64,000 nucleotides of DNA from AV40 sp963817335 (lineage in GTDB: Bacteria; Verrucomicrobiota; Verrucomicrobiia; Chthoniobacterales; UBA10450). The notes beneath the pieces are model-generated. The model was not told the origin of the DNA and ran no database searches. It saw nothing but the letters and a program-made list of their open reading frames with translations. This document shows, in pieces, positions 46,126 to 53,577 of this stretch (positions are counted from its first letter, which is position 1; each line of letters begins with the position of its first letter). A program made the translations under genes and the position numbers. The DNA is taken from assembly GCA_963817335.1 (NCBI GenBank), contig CAWFNX010000001.1, forward strand, positions 186,001-250,000, read 5' to 3'.

Positions 46126-47661
46126 GTGCAAAAAATCTCGCGCCGCTCGTTTTTGCGGACAGCAATTCTGGGCTCGGCAACGCTTTCGGTGGGCGGCTGC
46201 CGGAAAGCACAGCTGAAAATCGGGAGAAAGCCAAACCTTCTCGTTCTCTTACCCGACCAACTTCGCGCCGATCTTATTGCCAATATCGGCGCGAGCGGCG
46301 TGCATGCCCCGAACATACAGCAGCTCGCTGAGGAGTCGGTGACGTTTGATCGCGCTTATGTAACACATCCGATTTGCGCCCCTTCACGCTCGTCATTGCT
46401 CTCCGGCACTTGGCCCCATCAGAATGGATGTCGAAACAACAAGGCGGTTCTGCCAGAACGCTTCGTGTGTCTGCCGGAGATGGTTGCCGATCGCGACTAT
46501 CGGACAGGTTATTTCGGCAAGTGGCATCTTGGTGATGAGTTCTTTCCTCAACATGGCTTCCAAGATTGGGCGTCGATTGAAGAGGATTTCAAAAGCGTTC
46601 GCCACAGACCAAATGGACAAGCAAGCGATTACACAACGTTTCTAAAGGCCAAAGGCTTCAGACCAGATCATCGCCGCGGATGCTTCAGCCTGAAGTTTCC
46701 AACCAAATTGCCGTTCGAGCTGTCGAAAACAAAATTCCTCGAAGACAAGGCCTGTGAATTTATCGAGCGCAATCGCCATCAACCTTTCATCGCGTTTGTC
46801 TCGTTCTTCGAACCACATCCGCCTTACGTCGGGCCGTTCGACAACGAGCATTCGCTCAGCGACATGACCCTCGATGAAAGCTTCGGAGACGCGTTTGGTG
46901 CCGATATTCCGCTCCGTTGCCGGCTGCGCCAGCAATTTTGTCGGGAAGCAATGCCTCTGGCCGAAGATTTCCGCCGCATTAAACGAAATTATTTCGGCCT
47001 AATTACTCAGGTCGATCGCAGTGTGGGCGCAATTTTGGCCAAGATCGATGATCTCGGGCTTCGCAACCGCACGATCGTGGTGCTGACCAGCGATCACGGC
47101 GACATGATGGGCGCGCATGGGCTGGTGGGAAAACAGTTGATGTTCGAGCAGTCCGCGTCCGTTCCTTACGCAGTGCGGGTTCCGGGCGAAACGCCTCGCC
47201 GTTGCCAGACGCCGATCAGCCACATCGACTTTGTACCCACAATGCTCGAGCTTTTGGGCAAACCGGCACATCCTCAATGTGACGGCGAAAGCAGGGCGGG
47301 ACTGATTCGGGGCAACGACACATCGTCGGGATTTGTATTTTGCGAATGGTCTCCCGCAAGCCACGCGCGGATGGACAGAAAAACCACTTTGGCGAGCCTC
47401 GACGAAATTAATCGCTGCATTCGAGAATCCACTCGGGCTGTGATTTCACCCGATGGATGGAAGCTGTGTCTGCGCGATCTCGATAAAAGCGAGCTTTACA
47501 ATTTGCGGAACGATCCGGGTGAGCGGCAGAATCTCTTCTATTGCAGCGAAGGACGCGAGGCGATCGGCCATCTTACCAATGCGATTTACGCATGGCAGGA
47601 GAAGACCGGCGATATGCTGCAAAGCATAAGGTCGATCCGGCTGCCGCAGCCGGTAGGCTGA
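46126..47661 (+). CDS. FGly-type sulfatase, Tat-exported probable lipoprotein
   Basis: 511 residues. The N-terminus MQKISRRSFLRTAILGSATL has a twin-arginine motif and then SVGGC, a lipobox-like Cys25, predicting export in folded form and membrane anchoring. Sulfatase motifs: LLVLLPDQLRADL, Cys84 in ICAPSRSSLLSGTW (CxPxR), YFGKWHLGDE and VVLTSDHGDMMGAHGLVGKQ. Paralogue of the sulfatase at 43088-44530 but localised outside the cytoplasm. Sulfate would be removed from an extracytoplasmic glycan. Tat substrates need folding before export, consistent with cytoplasmic formylglycine formation. Confidence 0.93.
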   Translation: MQKISRRSFLRTAILGSATLSVGGCRKAQLKIGRKPNLLVLLPDQLRADLIANIGASGVHAPNIQQLAEESVTFDRAYVTHPICAPSRSSLLSGTWPHQNGCRNNKAVLPERFVCLPEMVADRDYRTGYFGKWHLGDEFFPQHGFQDWASIEEDFKSVRHRPNGQASDYTTFLKAKGFRPDHRRGCFSLKFPTKLPFELSKTKFLEDKACEFIERNRHQPFIAFVSFFEPHPPYVGPFDNEHSLSDMTLDESFGDAFGADIPLRCRLRQQFCREAMPLAEDFRRIKRNYFGLITQVDRSVGAILAKIDDLGLRNRTIVVLTSDHGDMMGAHGLVGKQLMFEQSASVPYAVRVPGETPRRCQTPISHIDFVPTMLELLGKPAHPQCDGESRAGLIRGNDTSSGFVFCEWSPASHARMDRKTTLASLDEINRCIRESTRAVISPDGWKLCLRDLDKSELYNLRNDPGERQNLFYCSEGREAIGHLTNAIYAWQEKTGDMLQSIRSIRLPQPVG

Positions 47662-47703
47662 AATCGCCTTTGCATCTCGGTTAGGTCGGCTAGATTTCCA
47701 AAG

Positions 47704-48294
47704 ATGATTCCGGCCCTTATTCTAATTTTGTCGGCCGTCGCTTATCGGATCGCGGCGGGTCTCCTTATTCATTCCGGGACCGCCTTGTGGCTGTCGAATT
47801 TCGCGCCCATGGCTGCGATCGCCCTTTGCGGTGCTGCGTATTTTCCGCGCAAATTCAAATTCACCATTCCGCTCGGGGCGCTTTTCGTTTCGGACTTGGT
47901 CTTGAATTATATTTACGGCGCGCCGCTTCTTCAGGCGCAAATGCTCGGCCACTACATCGCCCTTTTTCTCGTCGGACTGATAGGCTTTGCCCTCCAAGGC
48001 CGAGCGTCGCTCAAGACGCTGCTCCCAGCCTCAATCCTTGGGTCGATAATTTTCTATTTAATCGTGAACACGTTCTCGTGGCTGAGCGATCCCGGTTACG
48101 CGAAAAATTTCGCCGGACTGATTCAAGCACAGACGGTTGGCCTGTCACAATACAGTGCCACGCCGACGTGGATGTTTTTCCGTAACACCGCTCTCAGCGA
48201 TTTGTTCTTCACCCTTCTCTTCGTGGCGTGCATGAACTTCGGGCGACGAACCAGCCGGGCGCGCGCTGGTGCAGCTTTGCCTCACGTCGCGTAA
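47704..48294 (+). CDS. DUF6580-type membrane protein
   Basis: 196 residues with six or so membrane segments (ALILILSAVAYRIAAGLLIH, NFAPMAAIALCGAAYFPRKF, FTIPLGALFVSDLVLNYIYG, HYIALFLVGLIGFALQ, LLPASILGSIIFYLIVNTFS, ALSDLFFTLLFVACMNFG). The NFxPMAAIALxGxAYFP pattern is typical of DUF6580 proteins, whose form recalls substrate-binding subunits of ECF-type transporters. No energising subunits are nearby. Its ligand is unknown. It is followed at once by pdhA. Confidence 0.72.
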   Translation: MIPALILILSAVAYRIAAGLLIHSGTALWLSNFAPMAAIALCGAAYFPRKFKFTIPLGALFVSDLVLNYIYGAPLLQAQMLGHYIALFLVGLIGFALQGRASLKTLLPASILGSIIFYLIVNTFSWLSDPGYAKNFAGLIQAQTVGLSQYSATPTWMFFRNTALSDLFFTLLFVACMNFGRRTSRARAGAALPHVA

Positions 48295-48300
48295 AATTCA

Positions 48301-49278
48301 ATGCAGCGTCCCGAGCAACGCGACGAAGTCGAGATGCTCGCGCTGATGCTCTTGATCCGGCGTTTTGAGGAGCGCGCGAGTCAACAGTATCAAGCGCAGA
48401 AGATCGGCGGCTTTTGTCATCTCTACATCGGACAGGAAGCGGTGGTGGTCGGCGCAGCCGCTGCGGTCCGTGATGACGATTACATTATCACCGCGTATCG
48501 CGATCACGGCCACGCCTTGGCCCGCGGGACCAGCGCCAACGCGTGCATGGCCGAACTTTTCGGAAAAGCGACAGGCTGTTCCCAGGGGCTCGGCGGATCG
48601 ATGCACTTCTTCGACAAGAAAAACCACATGTACGGAGGTCATGCGATTGTCGCCGCCCACGTTCCGCTGGCGGCCGGACTCGCTTTCGCGTCGAAATATC
48701 GGGAGGAGGATCGAGTCACCCTTTGCTTTTTCGGGGACGGCGCAATCAATCAAGGCTCGTTCCACGAAGCGCTGAATCTGATCGCGCTCTACAAACTGCC
48801 GGTCATCTTGATTTGCGAAAACAACCTGTTCGCCATGGGCACATCGGTGAAAAGATCGACCTCATTGAAGCAAATCGTCGATCGGGCCGAAGGCTACGAC
48901 ATTCCAGGGGACATCGTCGATGGAATGAACTTCCGGGAAGTGCGCGATAAAGTCGCCGAAGCCGCCGCCTCGATTCGCAAAGATCCGCATCCGGCGTTTT
49001 TGGAAGTGCGGACGTATCGATACCGCGGTCATTCCATGTCCGATCCCGCCAGTTATCGGACAAAGGACGAACTGGAGAAATATCGTCTCGACGATCCGAT
49101 CATTCGTTTGCGAGCCCAGCTTACTCGTGAAGGCAAATTGACTAACGAGCAATTCGACGCGCTCGACAAAAAGGCAAAACAGGCCGCGATCGAATCGGTG
49201 AAATTTGCCGAGGAAAGTCCAGAGCTCGCGGTCGAGGATGTCTACAAATACGTTTACTACGAGGGAAACAAATCGTGA
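48301..49278 (+). CDS. pdhA: Pyruvate dehydrogenase E1 component, alpha subunit
   Basis: 325 residues. TPP/Mg motif GDG (145-147) with NN (174-175) in CFFGDGAINQGSFHEALNLI and ICENNLFAMGTSV, plus QEAVVVGAAAAV, YRDHGHALARG, GGSMHFFDKKNHMYGGHAIV, and RYRGHSMSDPASYRTKDEL. It decarboxylates pyruvate with the beta subunit. First of three genes: pdhA and pdhB overlap by GTGA. E3 (lpd) is not in the window. Confidence 0.95.
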   Translation: MQRPEQRDEVEMLALMLLIRRFEERASQQYQAQKIGGFCHLYIGQEAVVVGAAAAVRDDDYIITAYRDHGHALARGTSANACMAELFGKATGCSQGLGGSMHFFDKKNHMYGGHAIVAAHVPLAAGLAFASKYREEDRVTLCFFGDGAINQGSFHEALNLIALYKLPVILICENNLFAMGTSVKRSTSLKQIVDRAEGYDIPGDIVDGMNFREVRDKVAEAAASIRKDPHPAFLEVRTYRYRGHSMSDPASYRTKDELEKYRLDDPIIRLRAQLTREGKLTNEQFDALDKKAKQAAIESVKFAEESPELAVEDVYKYVYYEGNKS

Positions 49279-50258
49279 GGGAGATCACTTACCGTCAGGC
49301 CTTGAACGAAGCGCTGGCCGAAGAGCTCGCGCGCGACCCGAACGTATTTCTGATGGGCGAGGAAGTTGCCGAATACCACGGCGCCTACAAGGTCAGCCAG
49401 GGTTTGCTGGAGCGCTTTGGTGCCAAGCGAATCATCGACACGCCAATCAGCGAAAACGGGTTCGCGGGGCTGGGAGTCGGCGCAGCCATGGCTGGATTGC
49501 GGCCAATCATCGAGTTCATGACCTGGAGTTTTTCGCTGGTCGCTTTCGACCAGGTGGTGAACAACGCGCCCAACATGTTCATGATGTCGGGTGGCCAGTT
49601 CAATATCCCAATTACCTTCCGCGGACCGAACGGTCCCGCTCATCAACTGGCTGCCACGCATTCTCATGCCACCGAAAATTTCTTTGCCAGCGTACCCGGA
49701 TTGAAAGTTTGCACACCCGCCACCCCGCGGGACGCCAAAGGATTGTTGAAAACAGCCGTGCGCGACGACAATCCGGTTCTGGTTCTTGAAGCGGAACTTC
49801 TTTACAGCTCGAAGGGAATGGTCGAACCACCGGACGAGGAGCTTCTCATTCCCCTGGGTAAAGCCGAAGTGAAACGAGAAGGCAGCGACGTCTCAATTGT
49901 TTGTTACGCGCAAACGGTTCCGCTCGCGCTGAACGTCGCGGCTCAGCTCGAGGATGAGGATATCTCGGCCGAGGTTATCGATCTTCGCTCCATTAAGCCT
50001 TTGGACGAGCAAGCGATTTACAATTCGGTTTCCAAAACGCACCGGGTGGTGATTGTCGAGCAGGACCGTCCATTTTGCGGTGTGGGCGCGGAGGTCTGTT
50101 ACCAAATCCAAAAAAACATTTTCGATGAGCTCGATGCCCCGATCATGCGCGTTTCTCAAGAGGACGTGCCGATGCCGTACAACGAGAAGCTCGAGAAATT
50201 TGTGCTTCCCAACGCAGACAAACTGATGAGTGCAGTGAAGAAAGTTTGCTACACATGA
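49275..50258 (+). CDS. pdhB: Pyruvate dehydrogenase E1 component, beta subunit
   Basis: 327 residues from a GTG at 49275 overlapping pdhA. REITYRQALNEALAEELARD, VFLMGEEVAEYHGAYKVSQG, DTPISENGFAGLGVGAAMAG, GGQFNIPITFRGPNG, VCTPATPRDAKGLLKTAVRD and RVVIVEQDRPFCGVG are typical of E1-beta. It forms the alpha2-beta2 heterotetramer with PdhA. Ends 64 bp before pdhC. Confidence 0.95.
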   Translation: MREITYRQALNEALAEELARDPNVFLMGEEVAEYHGAYKVSQGLLERFGAKRIIDTPISENGFAGLGVGAAMAGLRPIIEFMTWSFSLVAFDQVVNNAPNMFMMSGGQFNIPITFRGPNGPAHQLAATHSHATENFFASVPGLKVCTPATPRDAKGLLKTAVRDDNPVLVLEAELLYSSKGMVEPPDEELLIPLGKAEVKREGSDVSIVCYAQTVPLALNVAAQLEDEDISAEVIDLRSIKPLDEQAIYNSVSKTHRVVIVEQDRPFCGVGAEVCYQIQKNIFDELDAPIMRVSQEDVPMPYNEKLEKFVLPNADKLMSAVKKVCYT

Positions 50259-50321
50259 CTTCTTTTCTTGTCACTTGTCACAAACGCCAGTCCGGCTCGG
50301 ACTCACTGGTCACTTCTTGAT

Positions 50322-51656
50322 ATGCCTGAAATCCAAATGCCCAAACTCAGCGACACGATGACGGAGGGGACTCTGGTCGCGTGGAAAAAGAAAAAGGGTG
50401 ACAAGGTTACGGCCGGCGAAGTGATCGCTGAGATCGAGACCGACAAGGCAACGATGGAATGGGAATCGCCCGAGGACGGGACGTTGACTGAGATTTACGT
50501 GCAGGAAGGCGGGAAGGTGAACGTGGGCGACAAAATCGCCTTCATCGGCGAGGAAGGCGAAGAGGCCCCGAAGAGAAAAGAGGAAAAGCCGAAACCGGAG
50601 GAGAAAAAAGAGAAGAAGGGCCAGGCGGAGACGGAAAAGCCGGCCCCGGCGGAAAAGAAAGAGAAAGAAACCGCGCCGCCGCAGGAAAAGTCTGATGTAG
50701 CGGCAGGCGTGTCGCCTGCAAAGGAAAAGCGGCCGTCACGGCCGCCACTACAGAAGACCGAAGATGAAGCCCGGGTGAAAGCATCACCGGTCGCGCGACG
50801 GGTGGCGGCAGAGTTCGGGGTCGATCTTTCAAGCGTTAAAGGAACTGGACCGGAAGGCCGTGTGACGGAATCCGACGTTCGCGCAGCTGCGAAAACTGTA
50901 GGGGCAGGCGTGTCGCCAGCGGCGCCTAAACCGGCACAGCTGCCACTACAACAGCAAAGAGAAGGCGAAACTCGCATTCAACTTTCCGGAATGCGCAAAG
51001 GGATTGCCGAGCGCCTGGTCCAAAGCAAAGCGCCAGTCCCGCATTTTTATCTGACGATTGAAATCAACGCTGCGCCGTTGATGGCCGCGCGCGAGGAATT
51101 GAAATCTGCCGGCGAAGGCGCGGACGCGGCAAAAATTACGGTGAACGATTTCGTGTTGAAAGCGGCCGTGATGGCAGCGGTCAAGGTGCCGAGAGCAAAT
51201 GCCGCCTTCGCGGGCGACTCCATTGTTCAATTCGCCGACGTGGACCTTGGTCTGGCAGTCGCCATCGAAGACGGATTGCTCACTCCGGTGATTCGCGGCG
51301 CGCAAAATAAATCACTGGGTGAGATCAGCGCCATGGCCAAGGATCTCGCCAGTCGGGCGCGAAACAAACGGATGAAGCCGGAAGAGTTTCACGGTGGCAA
51401 CTTCACCGTCTCAAATCTCGGCGGCATGGGAATCGATTCGTTCAGCGCCATCATCAATCCCCCGCAGGGATTCATTTTGGCGGTCGGCAAAGTGAGCAAA
51501 GTTCCCGTGATCGACGATTGCGATCAAATCGTGGTTGGTCAACGGATGTCGATCACGATGAGCTGCGACCACCGCGTGATCGATGGCGCGCTGGGGGCGG
51601 AATATTTAAAGGAACTCCGCCACCTTCTGGAAAATCCCGCGCTGTTATTAGTTTAA
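50322..51656 (+). CDS. pdhC: Pyruvate dehydrogenase E2 (dihydrolipoamide acetyltransferase)
   Basis: 444 residues from the ATG at 50322. Lipoyl domain 1-80 with Lys42 in EIETDKATMEW, an alanine/lysine/glutamate-rich linker, a peripheral subunit-binding domain around 152-190 (SPVARRVAAEFGVDLSSVKG), and the catalytic domain with SCDHRVIDGALGAEYL (His-x3-Asp-Gly). It transfers acetyl groups to CoA and is the core of the complex. Two palindromic elements interrupt the linkers in frame (50696-50752 and 50897-50950), coding AAGVSPAKEKRPSRPPLQ and GAGVSPAAPKPAQLPLQ. Converges on a YkvA gene with a 4 bp overlap. Confidence 0.95.
   Translation: MPEIQMPKLSDTMTEGTLVAWKKKKGDKVTAGEVIAEIETDKATMEWESPEDGTLTEIYVQEGGKVNVGDKIAFIGEEGEEAPKRKEEKPKPEEKKEKKGQAETEKPAPAEKKEKETAPPQEKSDVAAGVSPAKEKRPSRPPLQKTEDEARVKASPVARRVAAEFGVDLSSVKGTGPEGRVTESDVRAAAKTVGAGVSPAAPKPAQLPLQQQREGETRIQLSGMRKGIAERLVQSKAPVPHFYLTIEINAAPLMAAREELKSAGEGADAAKITVNDFVLKAAVMAAVKVPRANAAFAGDSIVQFADVDLGLAVAIEDGLLTPVIRGAQNKSLGEISAMAKDLASRARNKRMKPEEFHGGNFTVSNLGGMGIDSFSAIINPPQGFILAVGKVSKVPVIDDCDQIVVGQRMSITMSCDHRVIDGALGAEYLKELRHLLENPALLLV
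50696..50752. repeat. In-frame palindromic element in pdhC linker, copy 1
   Basis: Ends TGTAGCGGC and GCCACTACA are inverted repeats; inside are GCAGGCGTGTCGCCTGC and GCGGCCGTCACGGCCGC hairpins. It falls between the lipoyl domain and the subunit-binding domain (about residues 125-144). The build matches the intergenic palindromes at 12208-12255 and 30403-30466. Confidence 0.7.
50897..50950. repeat. In-frame palindromic element in pdhC linker, copy 2
   Basis: TGTAGGGGCAGGCGTGTCGC at the left and GCTGCCACTACA at the right; the first 23 bases parallel copy 1 (GGCAGGCGTGTCGCC). It sits between the subunit-binding and catalytic domains (about residues 192-210). Confidence 0.65.
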
Positions 51657-52114
51657 CGCGTGGTTGTCTCCCAAGCCGTAAAATCGTCCAGCGTTTCTCG
51701 CGTCCTCTGCACGGCGAAGGCCAAAACGGTGGCGTCATCCATGAAGCCAACACCCGGTATCCAATCGGGAACCAGATCCCACGGATCGAGCACATAGATT
51801 ATCGCGCCGATGATAATGACCAGGTTCGCCACGCTGATTTGGCGGTAATCCCCACGATAATAGGCCCGAATCAACCGGAGCATCGCCTGAAGGTAGGCCC
51901 ACAACTCTTTAAACGGCGTCTTTGGGATCGACCCCATCTTACGACGAGCTTCTTCAAACAACTTCCGCAACGCCGCCGGATTTTTCGCGTAGGACCTGGC
52001 TCGAGCCAACGCGCTCGCGAAAACGCGATTCCCTCTTACGCTTTTTGCCAACGCCGTTTGTTTCCGTTTCACAGCCGCCGGGATATTATTTGCCACGGCG
52101 ATCGGCCGTGTCAA
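51653..52114 (-). CDS. YkvA-family (DUF1232) membrane protein, copy 1
   Basis: 153 residues. The DUF1232 core is LVIIIGAIIYVLDPWDLVPD, WIPGVGFMDDATVLAFAVQ; before it a helical basic region with SVRGNRVFASALARARSYAK and LRKLFEEARRKMG. YkvA proteins have unknown function and often sit in the inner membrane. The start overlaps the end of copy 2 (ATGA). Ends 4 bp inside pdhC on the opposite strand. The pair may be co-transcribed from the upstream minus-strand promoter. Confidence 0.8.
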   Translation of the reverse strand: MTRPIAVANNIPAAVKRKQTALAKSVRGNRVFASALARARSYAKNPAALRKLFEEARRKMGSIPKTPFKELWAYLQAMLRLIRAYYRGDYRQISVANLVIIIGAIIYVLDPWDLVPDWIPGVGFMDDATVLAFAVQRTRETLDDFTAWETTTR

Positions 52115-52587
52115 AACGCGGCAATTTCCCAGGTCATGAAATCGTCCAGGGTTTGGCGGGTTCGCGCTACCGCGAACGACATCACGGTCGCATCATCGAC
52201 GAAACCGAGGAATGGCACTTCGTCCGGGATGAGATCAAACGGGTCGACGAAATAGTTGAGCGCGGTAATGATCCAAAGCAATCCGTCATGCGAAACGGTG
52301 CGATATTCGCCGCGAAAATAGGCGCGGACCAACCGCAACATCGCCTGGAGGTAGGGCCATGAATCTTCAAACGCGTCCCGGGGAACAGCGGCGGCTTTGC
52401 GCGAGGCTTCCTCGAACAGGGTGCGGAGCCGATCCGGGTCGTTGGCATGCGCCTTTGCGTCCGCCAGTGCGCGCGCAAACGCTTCGCTTCTGAGCGCGGC
52501 TTTGGGTTGTGAAACGCGGCGCTCCACTCTTTTCGATGCCGGTTTTTTCGTCGCCCGAGGTTTCGTTTTCGCCTTCGCTTTCTTCAT
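52111..52587 (-). CDS. YkvA-family (DUF1232) membrane protein, copy 2
   Basis: 158 residues from the ATG at 52587 (MKKAKAKTKPRATKKPASKR). The core LLWIITALNYFVDPFDLIPD, EVPFLGFVDDATVMSFAVAR aligns with copy 1; LRTLFEEASRKAAAVPRDAF and AMLRLVRAYFRGEYR are also shared, so the two arose by tandem duplication. The N-terminal 30 residues are very basic. The longer frame upstream (to 52821) is less plausible because it lies across the 23-residue ORF region. Confidence 0.78.
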   Translation of the reverse strand: MKKAKAKTKPRATKKPASKRVERRVSQPKAALRSEAFARALADAKAHANDPDRLRTLFEEASRKAAAVPRDAFEDSWPYLQAMLRLVRAYFRGEYRTVSHDGLLWIITALNYFVDPFDLIPDEVPFLGFVDDATVMSFAVARTRQTLDDFMTWEIAAF

Positions 52588-52646
52588 CCGCGCTATCAAA
52601 CCACGGTAGCAGCAGGATGAGAAGTCAAACTCTGAACGGTTGGAAT

Positions 52647-52718
52647 TTATGGTTTGGTGGAGAGGGGCCAGACCTCGTTTTGACGCGCCTGTTTCTTCTT
52701 TTGAATCTTTGTCGCCAT
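52647..52718 (-). CDS. Possible 23-residue peptide
   Basis: ATG at 52718, reading MATKIQKKKQARQNEVWPLS and three more residues (TKP) to a stop at 52647. AAGGGGAAAT just upstream of the ATG is a strong Shine-Dalgarno at 5-6 bp spacing. Basic N-terminal half, neutral C-terminal half. It lies 59 bp upstream of the YkvA pair in the same direction, so it could be a leader peptide. Not assigned to a family. Confidence 0.4.
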   Translation of the reverse strand: MATKIQKKKQARQNEVWPLSTKP

Positions 52719-52901
52719 ATTTCCCCTTGGTTTTTCGGAGCCCAAGATCGACAAATAACCAGCGAGCGAACGCTCGCGAATCCTCGACTTCGGTCTCGGT
52801 GCCCGGCTTCCCTGGGCGCATTCGCTATCGCTCAACGCCTCCCGCCGTAATGTTGGCCCACTTGTTTTGTTTGGCATTTAAATGAAGTGTGCCAACGCCA
52901 G

Positions 52902-53234
52902 ATGGAAAATTCGCCCGAGGAAAAGAATTTAGAAGCGGTTGCTTTTGTCGTTCACGCCACCCGCGGCATAATTCGCGGTCAGAGAGCCCGCCGTAAAGCG
53001 ATGGTGTTTTGCCTTGGCCTCGCGGTCCTGATGCTTTTGGCGGGATTCACCGTTCTCCAATCAATGTTGAATCCACGCGAACATCCGTGGTTTGTCATTT
53101 TGTTCTGGGTCGCGTGCGTCTGGTTCACGTTCACGGCATCGCTGCTAGCGATCTTCGATTTGCTGATTATTCGGGCGCAAGCGCGCAAAGCGGAGCGTGC
53201 GTTACGGGAAAATTTGAAGGCGGAAGGAAGTTGA
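52902..53234 (+). CDS. Small two-helix membrane protein of unknown function
   Basis: 110 residues from the ATG at 52902; a GTG at 52887 is an alternative. Two membrane segments: KAMVFCLGLAVLMLLAGFTV (about 33-52) and FVILFWVACVWFTFTASLLA (about 65-84), with a cytoplasmic acidic N-terminus and a basic C-terminal helix (RAQARKAERALRENLKAEG). No family recognised. Divergent from the small ORF and YkvA pair. Followed by a repeat-rich region. Confidence 0.65.
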   Translation: MENSPEEKNLEAVAFVVHATRGIIRGQRARRKAMVFCLGLAVLMLLAGFTVLQSMLNPREHPWFVILFWVACVWFTFTASLLAIFDLLIIRAQARKAERALRENLKAEGS

Positions 53235-53295
53235 GGGACGGGCTCCGTCCCGTCCCAAGATTTCGGGCGACACGAAGGTCATCCCTCAATTTGAA

Positions 53296-53346
53296 TGAGT
53301 AAGAGCACGAGCAAGAGTAAGAGTAGAGTAAGGGTAAGAGTCAGAG
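53296..53346. repeat. Hexamer-like tandem repeat
   Basis: Units of the form GAGTAA, GAGCAC, GAGCAA, GAGTAA, GAGTA, GAGTAA, GGGTAA and GAGTCA in direct tandem, about 50 bp. It resembles the other short tandem arrays in this window in using a fixed core with variable bases. Confidence 0.55.
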
Positions 53347-53376
53347 GCGGCGCGAATTAATCGACCAAGGCGAATG

Positions 53377-53530
53377 AAAATAGCGTAGCCTTTCAAGGCT
53401 GGGATAATTGAAGTCTTTTGAGCGAAGTCCCGCTCGGCGGGACGAAAGAACCAAATCCAATTTCTTCCGTCCTTGCCGGGACTCGATGAGTTTCTTGTTA
53501 CCGGAACCCAGCTTTTAAAAGCTGGGCTAT
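53377..53530. repeat. Structured dispersed repeat, copy 2
   Basis: Related to 19016-19153: left hairpin AGCCTTTCAAGGCT, right hairpin CCCAGCTTTTAAAAGCTGGG, with internal GAAGTCCCGCTCGGCGGGAC and a CGGGACTCGATG segment in the same order. Differences are mostly compensatory or in loops, suggesting that the fold is conserved. Confidence 0.65.
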
Positions 53531-53577
53531 TGCCAATGCAGACCGCAATGTTAACTGACGGTTGGAAGCTTGTTGAA

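Larger units (their letters stand above)
53235..53577. other. Repeat-rich gap between the small membrane protein and dgt
   Basis: 343 bp without a supported gene. It holds an inverted repeat GGGACGGGCTCCGTCCC just after 53234, a hexamer-like tandem stretch (GAGTAA-type units, 53296-53346) and the second copy of the structured repeat (53377-53530). No promoter is obvious. The frame upstream of the dgt start is open through part of this region but is repeat-coded. Confidence 0.7.
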
